Below are positions 7,769 through 16,483 of a stretch of DNA of 64,000 bases, in pieces (within the stretch, counting starts at the first letter, position 1; the number at the start of each line of letters is the position of its first letter). This stretch comes from Candidatus Goldiibacteriota bacterium HGW-Goldbacteria-1 (GTDB lineage: Bacteria; Oederibacteriota; PGYV01). Under the pieces are notes generated by a model that was not told the origin of the DNA, did no database searches, and saw only the letters and a program-made list of their open reading frames with translations. The position numbers and the translations under genes were made by a program. The stretch spans positions 90,574-154,573 of the forward strand of contig PGYV01000002.1 of assembly GCA_002839855.1 (NCBI GenBank), given 5' to 3'.

Positions 7769-9808
7769 GTGGCAGAAGTAATATACCGTATAAATTTAAA
7801 GATAAGCATAATAATATTATTATTTATATTTATTGCGCCTTTTACCTCCCTTAATGCCGGCAGTTTTGGCACAAGTACTGCTGAATTCCTTAAGATAAAA
7901 CCAGAAGCTGTTCAGGCGGGAATGGGCGAGGCGGGCACCGCTCTTCCGGACGGCACAAATGCCCTTATTTTTAACCCTGCAAATCTTGCGCTTTTGGATA
8001 AAGCGGAATTAACTCCCACCGGAATTTTCTGGTTTAATAATATCAACATGCAGCACATTGCTTTTGGCGTGCCGTTTGAAAAAGGCTCCGGTTTTGGTGT
8101 AAGCCTGCTTTATATTGATTACGGTTCTTATGACTCTACCGGCGGTACGTCGCCTTCTGTTTCCCTGAAAAATGCCGTCTTAACAGCCGGTTTTGGAAAA
8201 AGTTTTGGAAACACTTTCAGTTTTGGCGTGCAGTCAAGGGGGCTTTACGAAGATTTTATGGGCGATGTCAGCATGGGTGTGTCTTTTGACACGGGGATTT
8301 CGTTAAGCCTTTTAGAAAATAATATTTATGCGGCATTAACCGTAAAAAATCTGGGATTCTTATCCGGAACAAATGACATGTTTCCTGTGGAATTCGGCGC
8401 GGGCTTGGGTTTCAGGGTATATGAAGGTTCTTTTGATGTTTTCAGCGCCGCGATAGATTTTTCCAAGGCCGCGGGCGCGGATAATATTTTTGCCGGAGCC
8501 GGAATTGAATATTTTTTATTCCGCGCGGTGGCGCTTAGGCTTGGCGCAAAATATAGTAATGCAATGGACCTTGGCAAAATGTCTTTTTCTGACGTGACAA
8601 AACTTACGTCCTTAACCGGCGGGCTGGGGATTCACGTGGGCGATTTTGGGCTTGATTACGCCTTTACGCCAATGGGTGACCTTGGCGCGGTGCACAGGAT
8701 ATCCGCAACCATTAAATTCGGCGCGTCAATGTATGAACAGCAGCTGGCGGAAAAAAACGCGGAATTTGTGCCGAAAGCTATTGAAGTGCCAAAGGTGAAC
8801 GTGGAAAACGGAAGAATAAAATCAGTTTCTTTTAAGCCCAATGTCCCTGAAGAAAAAGTAAAGGAATGGAGCCTTGATATCAAGACGTCTGACGGCAAAA
8901 TTGTAAAGTCTTTTTCCGGCATGGGCGAAGTGCCAAAGGATTTAAGCTGGGACGGCACGGATAACGTGGGTAAAATAGCGGGCGCAAACACAAATTATAT
9001 CTTTGATTTTAAAGCTAAAGACTACACCGGGCAGATTATAAAAACGGTGGGGCAGATTATTCAGCCCAAAAAATATGAATTTGAAGTTCCGGTGGACAAA
9101 CCGTTTGTCCCGCTTAAAAACCGCGAAATGCTTGTAGCCCCGATAACACTGCTTGTGTCAAGTGACAGTGACGAAAGAAAAACAGTGCCTTTTGTCATGG
9201 TTAACAGGGAGATTAAGAAAATTAAAGACTGGAATTTTCAGATATTTGATTCAAAGGATATGCTGTTAAAAGAGTTTTCCGGCGGGGAAACACTGCCTTC
9301 GTACCTTGTGTGGGACGGCCTTGATTCCGCGGGCAAATACGTGGACGACCTTAAAGGGTGCAGATACGTGCTTAACGTAAACGGCGTTAACGGCAAAAAA
9401 GCGGTTATAAAAGACAGGCAGGTTATACGCGACCCGTTTATTATCACGGCAAAGAGCAAAAAACTTAAACTTGGAAAGAAGATATATTTTGACCAGAACT
9501 CTTCCGTTATAATGCCGGAAATGGCTGACAGGTTAAATCAACTGGCTGCCGAAATTGAAGGGCAGAAAAATGTCCAGGTTTATATACAGGGGCATTCCAG
9601 CGAGGAAGGCGATTCCGCGCAGAATTTATACCTGTCCCAGGAAAGGGCAAAAACAGTATTGCGGTATTTTGTGGAAAAATATAAAATGTCGCCGCTTTCA
9701 ATTACCACGGTGGGTTATGGCGCCAAAGTGCCGCTTAATAAAAACCGCACAGACACGGAAAGAAGAATTAACAGAAGGGTGGAAATAATCATAATGGGTG
9801 AAAAATAA
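7769..9808 (+). CDS. Outer-membrane PorV/UPF0164-like beta-barrel fused to FlgD-like domains and an OmpA peptidoglycan-binding domain
   Basis: 679 residues from a GTG start. Residues 1-31 are a signal peptide. Residues about 40-325 have the PorV/UPF0164 signature (AVQAGMGEAGTALPDG then NPANLALL) followed by amphipathic beta strands. Two FlgD-like Ig modules follow (about 340-430 and 445-560; both carry a W-D-G-T/L-D motif). The last 110 residues are an OmpA C-terminal domain: IYFDQNSS, GHSSEEGD, LSQERAKTV, TVGYGA and the terminal NRRVEI. The protein should span the outer membrane and grip peptidoglycan. In type 9 secretion, PorV carries cargo and separate OmpA-like proteins link to the wall; here both are in one chain. 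Its stop overlaps the next start (TAATG), so it is coupled to the TPR/propeller gene. Confidence 0.8.
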   Translation: MAEVIYRINLKISIIILLFIFIAPFTSLNAGSFGTSTAEFLKIKPEAVQAGMGEAGTALPDGTNALIFNPANLALLDKAELTPTGIFWFNNINMQHIAFGVPFEKGSGFGVSLLYIDYGSYDSTGGTSPSVSLKNAVLTAGFGKSFGNTFSFGVQSRGLYEDFMGDVSMGVSFDTGISLSLLENNIYAALTVKNLGFLSGTNDMFPVEFGAGLGFRVYEGSFDVFSAAIDFSKAAGADNIFAGAGIEYFLFRAVALRLGAKYSNAMDLGKMSFSDVTKLTSLTGGLGIHVGDFGLDYAFTPMGDLGAVHRISATIKFGASMYEQQLAEKNAEFVPKAIEVPKVNVENGRIKSVSFKPNVPEEKVKEWSLDIKTSDGKIVKSFSGMGEVPKDLSWDGTDNVGKIAGANTNYIFDFKAKDYTGQIIKTVGQIIQPKKYEFEVPVDKPFVPLKNREMLVAPITLLVSSDSDERKTVPFVMVNREIKKIKDWNFQIFDSKDMLLKEFSGGETLPSYLVWDGLDSAGKYVDDLKGCRYVLNVNGVNGKKAVIKDRQVIRDPFIITAKSKKLKLGKKIYFDQNSSVIMPEMADRLNQLAAEIEGQKNVQVYIQGHSSEEGDSAQNLYLSQERAKTVLRYFVEKYKMSPLSITTVGYGAKVPLNKNRTDTERRINRRVEIIIMGEK

Positions 9809-10866
9809 TGAAGTTAAGAAATTTTTTTGCTGCTGCGTTAATCTGCGCTGTTTTTGCGGCTGCGGTTTATGCCGCGGAAAGTCCGGAAGCTTTGTACAAC
9901 AGGGCAAACGAACAGGCGGCTATTGGTGATTCTGCCGCGGCTATTGACCTGTTTTACAGGGTCATTGAAGATTATCCCAAATTCACTTACGCGGCTGACG
10001 CTATGTACCGCCTTGGAAATCTGCTGTACCGCACCGAAAGATACGAAGAGTCGGAAAGGGTATTTAATGCCCTGGCGGGTAAATTTAAAAATTATAAACA
10101 CCTGGATAAGGTATATGAAAAACTTATACATATTTATGTGGAAGTTTACCCTGATAATGCCAAAGCGGACGCAATAAGGGACAGGTATAAAAAACGTTTT
10201 GGAATTACGCCTGTGCTTACCGCCATTGACAAGACACTTACAATTTTAAAAAGCGATGAACAGCAGGGGGCGAAAATACTTGCGCTTGACGCGCACCTGA
10301 TAACCGCCGGCAGGGTGTCGGTTGTATCACGCCTTGAAAAAGAGGTTTTCCCTTTAAGGAATTACATACTTGCAGAGGCATATTCGGCTGATAGAAAATA
10401 TATGGTGAAGAAAGACGGCGGGAAAAAGCAAAAAAATCTTGTTATTTATAATGCCGCGGGAAAAAAAGTAAAAGTGATAAAGCAATCCGCGGGCGGGCAG
10501 GCGCCGCAGTGGTCATGGGACGGCAGATATATCGGCTACACAATTCTGACAAAAAATGTAAGAAAAATAATGGTCTATGACGTCAAAAAGAATAAGGTTA
10601 GAAAGCTTTTTTCCGGAAAAAATGTGGAACCAATGCTTCTGTTTTCTCCGGAAGGCGGAAAGATAGTTTTTATATATAACGGCAATCCGTGGATAATGGA
10701 AAAAACCGGAAATAACATTTCATTTCTGGGGACGGTTAAGTTAAAAAAAGTAGTAATGGCGGCGTGGAGCCAGTACGGTGAAAAGTTAATTTTTATGCAG
10801 GATGGACGCAGTGATTTTAATCTGATAGTACTTGAAAGAAAGCGCCTTTTAATGGGCGGAAAATAG
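9808..10866 (+). CDS. Periplasmic TPR plus WD40/PD40 beta-propeller protein
   Basis: 352 residues with a signal peptide (1-22, ending VYAAE). Residues about 25-130 are two or three TPR units in the BamD/YbgF style (ALYNRANEQAAIGDSAAAI, then AMYRLGNLLYRTERYEESE). Residues 200-350 hold TolB-like PD40 propeller blades (APQWSWDGRYIGYT, LLFSPEGGKIVFIY, AAWSQYGEKLIFM). The TPR + propeller order recalls PorE/SprE-type periplasmic proteins of type 9 secretion, but the OmpA part is in the gene upstream. No lipobox cysteine. Start chosen because ATG overlaps the previous TAA. Role inferred from context. Confidence 0.65.
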   Translation: MKLRNFFAAALICAVFAAAVYAAESPEALYNRANEQAAIGDSAAAIDLFYRVIEDYPKFTYAADAMYRLGNLLYRTERYEESERVFNALAGKFKNYKHLDKVYEKLIHIYVEVYPDNAKADAIRDRYKKRFGITPVLTAIDKTLTILKSDEQQGAKILALDAHLITAGRVSVVSRLEKEVFPLRNYILAEAYSADRKYMVKKDGGKKQKNLVIYNAAGKKVKVIKQSAGGQAPQWSWDGRYIGYTILTKNVRKIMVYDVKKNKVRKLFSGKNVEPMLLFSPEGGKIVFIYNGNPWIMEKTGNNISFLGTVKLKKVVMAAWSQYGEKLIFMQDGRSDFNLIVLERKRLLMGGK

Positions 10867-10878
10867 GGAGGTATTATT

Positions 10879-12753
10879 ATGAAAAAAAGTTTAATCGCCA
10901 GGCTGATTGCGGCCGTATTAATGGTGTTTATGGTATCCGCGGTCTTTGCGTCTGTGGAAGAATATAAGAAGGCCGTGGAGCTTGACGGTAACAATGTGGT
11001 AAAGCGGTTTAACCTTGGGCTGGCCTATTACAATGATTCACGGCACGACGAAGCGCTTGATACGATGAGAAAGGTGCTGGAAATAAACAGGGATGACAAA
11101 GCGTCGCATGACAAGGTGGATTTTTCCGCCGCGCAGATTTTAGGGATAATTTATTTTAATTTTAAAAACAATGATGATGAAGCGATAAAATATTTTGACA
11201 AAGCATCACAGCTAAACCCGGCGGACGGGGCCAATTATTTTTACACGGGGCTTGCTTACCTGCGCAAGGAAAATCTGGATAAATCAATAGAAGCTTTTAC
11301 CAAAAGCATAGCCAAAGGGTACGATGACATGGCAGAGGCTTATTTCAGGCTGGGGCAGTCGTATTATAAAAAGAATGTTTTTGGAGACGCGCTTATTAAT
11401 TTTGAAAAGTGTATTGATATAAAACCCAAGCATCTGGAATGCAGGGAACTTCTGGGGCTTATCTACCATAAAAGGGAAAATGCTGACAAAACAATAGAAA
11501 ATCTGAAAGAAGTTGTAAAAGCCAATCCGGAAAATTTTAACGCGCAGTATCTGCTTGGCCTTAATTACTTTAAGAAAAAAGAGTATGATAAGATGATAAC
11601 GGCGTATAAAAAGGCAATTAACATTAACCCTAACTTTTCCGACGCGCATTATAATCTGGGGATGGCATATTATTACAGGAATATGTATAAAGAAGCCATT
11701 GAAGAGCTGGAAACAGCCAAGAAACTTAATCCGGGCGATTCTTCCACGTTTTCGCTTTTAGCGCAGGTGAAGACCACCGGATACGACTATTACCTTAGCA
11801 GCGGCACAACATATCTGACGGAAGAAGATTTTATGAAGGCAAAAGAGCAGTTTACCCTTGCGCTTGCGGTAAAACCGGGCGACAGCGAAGCACAGAAATA
11901 TCTGTCTTCTGTAAACGAAAGCATATCAAAGCAGATTCCCGATTATCTTGAGAAAGGCAAAAAAGCTTTTGAAGCGGGCGATGTGGGCGGGGCATATAAT
12001 GCCTGGTATTATGTACTTCAGGTAAACCCGGATAACGGGGAAGCAAAAGCAGGAATGGCAAAGGTTGAAAAAAATATAAGCGAGCTTATTTCCGCCAAGG
12101 AAAAGCAGGCAAAACTTTATCTTAACCAGGAAAAATACACGGAAGCGGTTGATGAATATTACGAATTAAAGAAACTGCTTACCGGCACAAAGGCGCAGGC
12201 TGTGGATGAAAAAATACGCGCTGCCCGGGCTTCCCGCGATGCGAAACTAAAAACGCTTCTTATACAGGCGGAAAAACATTTCAGCGGCAGCGATAAAAAA
12301 GTAAAAAAAGATTACAGAAAAGCCGCACAAAAATTTAATGACGTGCTGAAATATGACCCAAAGAATTCATCCGCCCTTGACGGAATAACAAAGGTGAACC
12401 AGAAAATAGAAGCGGATAAGGATAAATATTTAAGCCTTGCCAGGCAGAATAAATCTTCACCGGAAAAAGCCAAGTCTTATTATCAGAAAGTGCTTGCTAT
12501 AGACCCCAATAACGAAGAGGCCAATAACGGTATAGAAAAACTTACAGGCACCCAAAGTAAAGCGTCTGTGGACGCTAAGGCCTTAAAATCGCTTTATTAT
12601 GAAGGCGTTGATAAATACGTAAACGGCGAGATTGAAGCCGCGATAACGGTATGGGGCAAAGTCATTGCCATGGACCCGGGGCACGCTGAAGCAAAGAAAA
12701 ATATCGCAAGGGCAAAAGAAAAACTTGCTGCCATAAAAAAATTAAGCAGATAA
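10879..12753 (+). CDS. Large exported TPR-repeat protein
   Basis: 624 residues with a signal peptide (about 1-25) and roughly a dozen TPR units along its length, e.g. VVKRFNLGLAYYNDSRHDEA, ANYFYTGLAYLRKENLDKS and AHYNLGMAYYYRNMYKEAI. The last third is more charged (many Lys) and has degenerate repeats. TPR arrays are protein-binding scaffolds; here in the periplasm or at the outer membrane. A GGGAGG ribosome site precedes ATG, 12 bases after the propeller gene, so the three genes from 7.8 kb likely form one operon with the regulator that follows. Binding partner unknown. Confidence 0.75.
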   Translation: MKKSLIARLIAAVLMVFMVSAVFASVEEYKKAVELDGNNVVKRFNLGLAYYNDSRHDEALDTMRKVLEINRDDKASHDKVDFSAAQILGIIYFNFKNNDDEAIKYFDKASQLNPADGANYFYTGLAYLRKENLDKSIEAFTKSIAKGYDDMAEAYFRLGQSYYKKNVFGDALINFEKCIDIKPKHLECRELLGLIYHKRENADKTIENLKEVVKANPENFNAQYLLGLNYFKKKEYDKMITAYKKAININPNFSDAHYNLGMAYYYRNMYKEAIEELETAKKLNPGDSSTFSLLAQVKTTGYDYYLSSGTTYLTEEDFMKAKEQFTLALAVKPGDSEAQKYLSSVNESISKQIPDYLEKGKKAFEAGDVGGAYNAWYYVLQVNPDNGEAKAGMAKVEKNISELISAKEKQAKLYLNQEKYTEAVDEYYELKKLLTGTKAQAVDEKIRAARASRDAKLKTLLIQAEKHFSGSDKKVKKDYRKAAQKFNDVLKYDPKNSSALDGITKVNQKIEADKDKYLSLARQNKSSPEKAKSYYQKVLAIDPNNEEANNGIEKLTGTQSKASVDAKALKSLYYEGVDKYVNGEIEAAITVWGKVIAMDPGHAEAKKNIARAKEKLAAIKKLSR

Positions 12754-12764
12754 AAGAGGCGGGG

Positions 12765-13787
12765 ATGAAAATAACGATATATGACGTTGCCAAAAAAGCC
12801 GGGGTTTCCATTTCCACCGCTTCTAAGGCGTTAAACGACCGCAAAGACGTGGGCGATAAAACAAAAGAAGCGGTAAGGATAATAGCCAAAGAATTAAACT
12901 ATGAACCTTCACGTTTTGCGCGCGCCCTTGCCATGAGAAAAACAGAAAACATAGGCGTGGTATCGGGCAGGTTTTACCGCGCGCCTGTCATTACCAACCC
13001 GTTTTATTCAAAGATACTTGAAGGCATTGAAGAAGTTCTGGCGGACACGGATTTTAACCTTGTCACCAATGTGGTAAAAAAAGAGCAGATTGAAGCGATG
13101 GAACTGCCGAAGATAATAAAAGAAAAAAGCGTTGACGGGCTGATACTTCTTGGGCATATGCCCGCGGATTACGCGGACATGATAATAGACAGGGGAATTC
13201 CCGTGGTTATGATAGACAATTCATATGACACGGATAAAGCGGACTGCATAGTGGCCGATAACGAAGGCGGCGCGTTTAATGCTGTTGAACAGCTGATAAA
13301 ACTTGGGCATAAAAAAATTGCTTATATGTCGCGAAACGGAAGGTACAGTTTTCTTTTAAGGCGCGACGGGTATAAAAGGGCGCTTATTGCCAACGGGCTG
13401 CCGGTGGATGACAACATGATAGTGTTCTGCAGGGAAAATCAGGAAGAGGCGGATGACCCTTACGCGTGGATGAAAAAGGTAATTGAAAGCGATAATAAAC
13501 CGGATGCGCTTTTTATGTGCAACGACATAAACGCGATACTTGCGATAAACATGCTTAAAGACGCCGGGTTAAAAGTACCGGATGATATGTCTGTGGTGGG
13601 TTTTGACAATATAGAACTTGCCGGCCACTTTATCCCGTCCATTGCCACGGTTAACGTGCCAAAAGAAGAAATGGGCAAGAAAGCGGTAAACATACTGCTG
13701 GATATAATGAACAAGAAAAGGACAGTAAAGGAAAAGATTGTCGTCCCGACAGAATTTATCATGGGCGGCTCGGTACGGAAGCGGTAA
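12765..13787 (+). CDS. LacI-family transcriptional regulator
   Basis: 340 residues. Residues 2-50 are the LacI helix-turn-helix: ITIYDVAKKAGVSISTASKA, then LNDRKDV and the hinge-side ELNYEPSRFARAL. From about residue 58 (NIGVVSG) to 330 comes the periplasmic-binding-protein-like sensor domain, including DDMSVVGFDNIELA and a C-terminal VVPTEFIMGGS, the usual family ending. Such proteins repress or activate sugar-related genes when a small molecule binds. It lies 11 bases after the TPR gene, with GAGGCGGGG upstream, but no transport or sugar-utilisation gene is beside it. Neither effector nor target is apparent, and no operator palindrome was recognised. Confidence 0.92.
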   Translation: MKITIYDVAKKAGVSISTASKALNDRKDVGDKTKEAVRIIAKELNYEPSRFARALAMRKTENIGVVSGRFYRAPVITNPFYSKILEGIEEVLADTDFNLVTNVVKKEQIEAMELPKIIKEKSVDGLILLGHMPADYADMIIDRGIPVVMIDNSYDTDKADCIVADNEGGAFNAVEQLIKLGHKKIAYMSRNGRYSFLLRRDGYKRALIANGLPVDDNMIVFCRENQEEADDPYAWMKKVIESDNKPDALFMCNDINAILAINMLKDAGLKVPDDMSVVGFDNIELAGHFIPSIATVNVPKEEMGKKAVNILLDIMNKKRTVKEKIVVPTEFIMGGSVRKR

Positions 13788-13798
13788 GGCAGATGGTT

Positions 13799-13867
13799 GG
13801 ATGTTTAGATGCTTGGATGCTTGGAAAATCGGTGTGGTAGACGCGGGTCTTCGGCCCGCAGTAGTTG
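13799..13867 (+). repeat. Left copy of an inverted repeat bracketing two membrane-protein genes
   Basis: This 69-base segment contains GATGCTTG octamers, a short unique part (AAATCGGTGTGGTAG) and a REP-like palindrome (ACGCGGG/CCCGCAG). It is the reverse complement, with few mismatches and one 8-base length difference, of 15090-15166. Together the two copies enclose the two AT-rich genes between them. Confidence 0.8.
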
Positions 13868-14048
13868 TTTTATGTATGTATTTAAAACGCCTCCCGTCTG
13901 TATAAAATTAATTTCTCAACACTAATTACAACTATCGGAAGGTATTTGTTGGCAGATCTGATGTATAAAAGGCTTGTGTTTTACTTGGTGGATAGGGAAT
14001 TGATATATGGTTCTTGGGTGTAATGTTGGAAAATGGCGGGGATTAAAG

Positions 14049-14390
14049 ATGAGAAAAATAATCTTTTTTTTAATCGTAACAGTATTTTTTGCTATACAGT
14101 TATTTTTTACTGCGAAGAATAATATGCATGTTGTTACGGCTTTGGTTTTAACTGTTATGCTTATTCCGGGATTGCTTCTTATTGTTTTTCCGGAAAAGAC
14201 TATAGAACTTCATATTAAATTACACGAATATTTAAAGAATAAGCCGGGCGTGATGAAGGTGCATTCGGAAGAGTTTTGGAAATCCATGGAATACGGCCCG
14301 AATAAGTCATACAACGTTAAATTGGTTAGAATCCTGGGTGTTTTAATACTTGGGTTTTCTATTTTCAGTCAATACAAATTCTTTTTTTAA
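14049..14390 (+). CDS. Hypothetical small membrane protein, AT-rich cassette gene 1
   Basis: 113 residues. ATG at 14049 (MRKIIFFLIVTVFF) is preferred over an in-frame ATG 42 bases upstream because GGCGGGG lies about seven bases before it and the hydrophobic segment then starts at once. Membrane helices at about 4-20, 27-46 and 91-108, with a charged middle (KLHEYLKNKPGVMKVHSEEF). No family recognised. Rich in A+T relative to the flanking regulator and O-antigen ligase genes. It lies inside the inverted-repeat cassette together with the next gene. Confidence 0.55.
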   Translation: MRKIIFFLIVTVFFAIQLFFTAKNNMHVVTALVLTVMLIPGLLLIVFPEKTIELHIKLHEYLKNKPGVMKVHSEEFWKSMEYGPNKSYNVKLVRILGVLILGFSIFSQYKFFF

Positions 14391-14433
14391 GAGGGTTTAA
14401 GGACTTGAAATTGAAAAATAACGGGGATAAAAA

Positions 14434-14895
14434 GTGAATGAATTGAAAGAGTTTATCAATTGGTTAAAGACGGCAAAAAAGAATGTGCTATTAGTATTCT
14501 CTGTTGTCGTTTTTTTAATTTTTAATGAATTGTTAGTTTTGTGGGTTACTTATATTTTATACCAGAATTATACAGTGTTTCCAATTGAACAGAATATGTT
14601 TATAAACTCTTTATCTATTTTTTTAGGACCTATATATTATTTTATTGTTATATTTATTGATTCATTTCCTCCTTTTCGTTATTTGATGGGGCTGAATGTT
14701 ATTATCCCTTTTATACCGGTTTTACTGTGTTTGGTTTATATTGCTGTAATTTTTTCAAAGTATAAAAAAATGTTAATACAAAATAGAAATAAAGCATTCA
14801 AATTTCTGTTGATGAATATGATGATATGGATATTTTTGGGAACGTTGATGTATATTTTGATTTTGTTTATTTATCCTGGAATTATGCGTCTTTAA
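14434..14895 (+). CDS. Hypothetical four-helix membrane protein, AT-rich cassette gene 2
   Basis: 153 residues from GTG at 14434 with GGGGATAA upstream; the nearby ATG at 14438 is out of frame. Four membrane segments at about 18-43, 53-73, 85-108 and 122-148. A basic loop, KYKKMLIQNRNKAFK, lies between helices three and four. No family recognised. Codon use is strongly AT-biased (TTT, TTA, ATT and ATA dominate, almost no GCG or GGC), unlike neighbours, pointing to recent transfer. It is 43 bases after the previous gene on the same strand. Confidence 0.55.
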   Translation: MNELKEFINWLKTAKKNVLLVFSVVVFLIFNELLVLWVTYILYQNYTVFPIEQNMFINSLSIFLGPIYYFIVIFIDSFPPFRYLMGLNVIIPFIPVLLCLVYIAVIFSKYKKMLIQNRNKAFKFLLMNMMIWIFLGTLMYILILFIYPGIMRL

Positions 14896-15284
14896 GTTAA
14901 ATGATAGTTGAATTTATTTTATACAAATTTATTAATTGCGATTACCGCATCGGTATTTGTGTTATAAGTTACACCAGTGATAGGGGATATATAGTAATAA
15001 TGTTTTATACAATTAGTAGAAGAGTAATCGACAGGAAAAGATGGCTCTGCTGTTTGGAAGGTTGGGAAAGATAATGCCGAAAGCAAGGGCAACTACCGCG
15101 GGCTGAAGACCCGCGTCTACCACACCGATTTTCCAAGCATCAAAGCGTCCAAGCATCCAAACATCCGATCTTCCAAGCATCCAAGCCTCTAACCCTCTAA
15201 CCCTCCAAGCCTCCATTTTATCTGTTTGCCATAACTCCCATATTAGTTTATAATATTATATTATTATATATAAAGGAGCTGGAA
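14896..15284. repeat. Gap with right copy of the inverted repeat and octamer-like tandem units
   Basis: The right arm of the inverted repeat is at 15090-15166. It is followed to 15215 by more short units (CCAAGCAT, then CCCTCTAA and CCCTCCAAG), period about 7-8. The rest (14896-15050) is AT-rich with nothing recognisable. The promoter for the next gene lies at 15226-15254. Confidence 0.7.
15226..15254 (+). promoter_or_regulatory. Sigma-70-type promoter for the O-antigen ligase operon
   Basis: TTGCCA (15226-15231), 17-base spacer, TATAAT (15249-15254). The start codon of the first gene is 31 bases downstream, after an AAAGGAGCT ribosome site. Confidence 0.6.
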
Positions 15285-16475
15285 ATGGTTAAATTTGACC
15301 TTAAAACAGGCGCTTTTTGGGCTTTGTGCGGGTATGCGGCGGTGTCTGCTGTGTCCATCACAATGGCGGAGATATTCTATATTTTGTCGCTGGTTTTGTG
15401 GATTGTCCTGTTTGTAAAGCAGAAGGATGAAACTGCTTTTAACATAAGCAAATTCATCCTTATCCCTTTTTCCGCTTTCATATTCATCCACTTTATTGCG
15501 GCAGTTTTTGGTGTTGACCCTTTAAACAGTATAAAAGACTTCAAAAAGGTCTATATAATGGGCGCGGTTTTTCTTGCTGCTTATATCTCCCGCAGCTCTT
15601 TGAATAAAGAGATGCTTATGCGGTTTTTTGCGGCAGGGGCGATATTTGTCGGCGGGTACGCTTTTTCCACCGGCATCTACCACAGGTTAATAATGCACGA
15701 AGCGGATTTTAGGGCTGTCTCTTTTTCCGGCAACCACATGCACGCGGGCGGAATGCTTGCTATGGCATGTGTGGTGCTGGCGGGGTTTATGGTGGCGGAA
15801 TTAAAGTCGTTAAGCGTTAAACGGTTGAACGTTCTTTTATACTCGCTTGGTTCTTTTTTCGCGGGGCTTGGGCTGGTCTTCACATTTACCAGGGGTTCCT
15901 GGCTGGCGGCTTTATGTGGAATGCTTATTATTTTTTTTATGGCCGGAAAGAAATACTTTGTGATTTTTCTTGTGATTATAGCAGCCGCGGGTTTTGCCCT
16001 TAAAGACACGGCAGTTGGCAAAAGGGCAATGAGTTCGTTTAATACAAACAAAGGCACTTCAAATATTGAAAGGGCTTATATGTGGGAAAGCGGTATTAAA
16101 ATGATAAAAGATAAACCGTGGCTTGGCATAGGCACCGCAAATGTCGGGAAAATATATCCGCAGTACATAAATCCGGAAGCGCGGGAGAGGCAGCAGGGGC
16201 ACCTTCATAATACCGCGATTCAGATTGCCGTAATAGACGGGCTTTTGGGGCTGGCGGCATTAATATGGCTTTTTGTATCGCTTTTAATCACGCAGATACG
16301 CGGCGCGCTGTCAGCTAACGGTTATGACAAACACGCGCTTTTTGCTTTTTTTGCCGTAACAGTTGTATTTGTGATAAACGGCCTCTTTGAATATAACCTG
16401 TTTTCATCGCAGGTGGCTTTAATGTTCTGGTTTCTTACGGGAATTTCTTTACGGCCAAGAATTCATGGCCAATAA
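15285..16475 (+). CDS. O-antigen ligase (WaaL/Wzy_C family) membrane protein
   Basis: 396 residues with about ten membrane helices. The family's periplasmic loop is present between helices near the C-terminal third: WLGIGTANVGKIYPQY, then HLHNTAIQIAVIDGLLGL, where the GxG and the H-x-H-N are hallmark positions of O-antigen ligases and Wzy-type polymerases. Helix core FTRGSWLAAL is also typical. WaaL joins O-polysaccharide to lipid A-core at the outer face of the inner membrane; related proteins attach surface glycans to proteins. It is followed within 8 bases by a heptosyltransferase gene, supporting an LPS role. Close to the SprA-like gene, and in Bacteroidota type 9 cargo is anchored to a special LPS; a link here is speculation. 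Confidence 0.8.
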   Translation: MVKFDLKTGAFWALCGYAAVSAVSITMAEIFYILSLVLWIVLFVKQKDETAFNISKFILIPFSAFIFIHFIAAVFGVDPLNSIKDFKKVYIMGAVFLAAYISRSSLNKEMLMRFFAAGAIFVGGYAFSTGIYHRLIMHEADFRAVSFSGNHMHAGGMLAMACVVLAGFMVAELKSLSVKRLNVLLYSLGSFFAGLGLVFTFTRGSWLAALCGMLIIFFMAGKKYFVIFLVIIAAAGFALKDTAVGKRAMSSFNTNKGTSNIERAYMWESGIKMIKDKPWLGIGTANVGKIYPQYINPEARERQQGHLHNTAIQIAVIDGLLGLAALIWLFVSLLITQIRGALSANGYDKHALFAFFAVTVVFVINGLFEYNLFSSQVALMFWFLTGISLRPRIHGQ

Positions 16476-16483
16476 GGAGCAAC

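Noticed and set aside
13788..14006. LacI operator near the regulator gene
   Set aside because: The palindrome here is the REP-like element shared with unrelated gaps, not a LacI-type operator with a central CG inside a conserved 14-base core.
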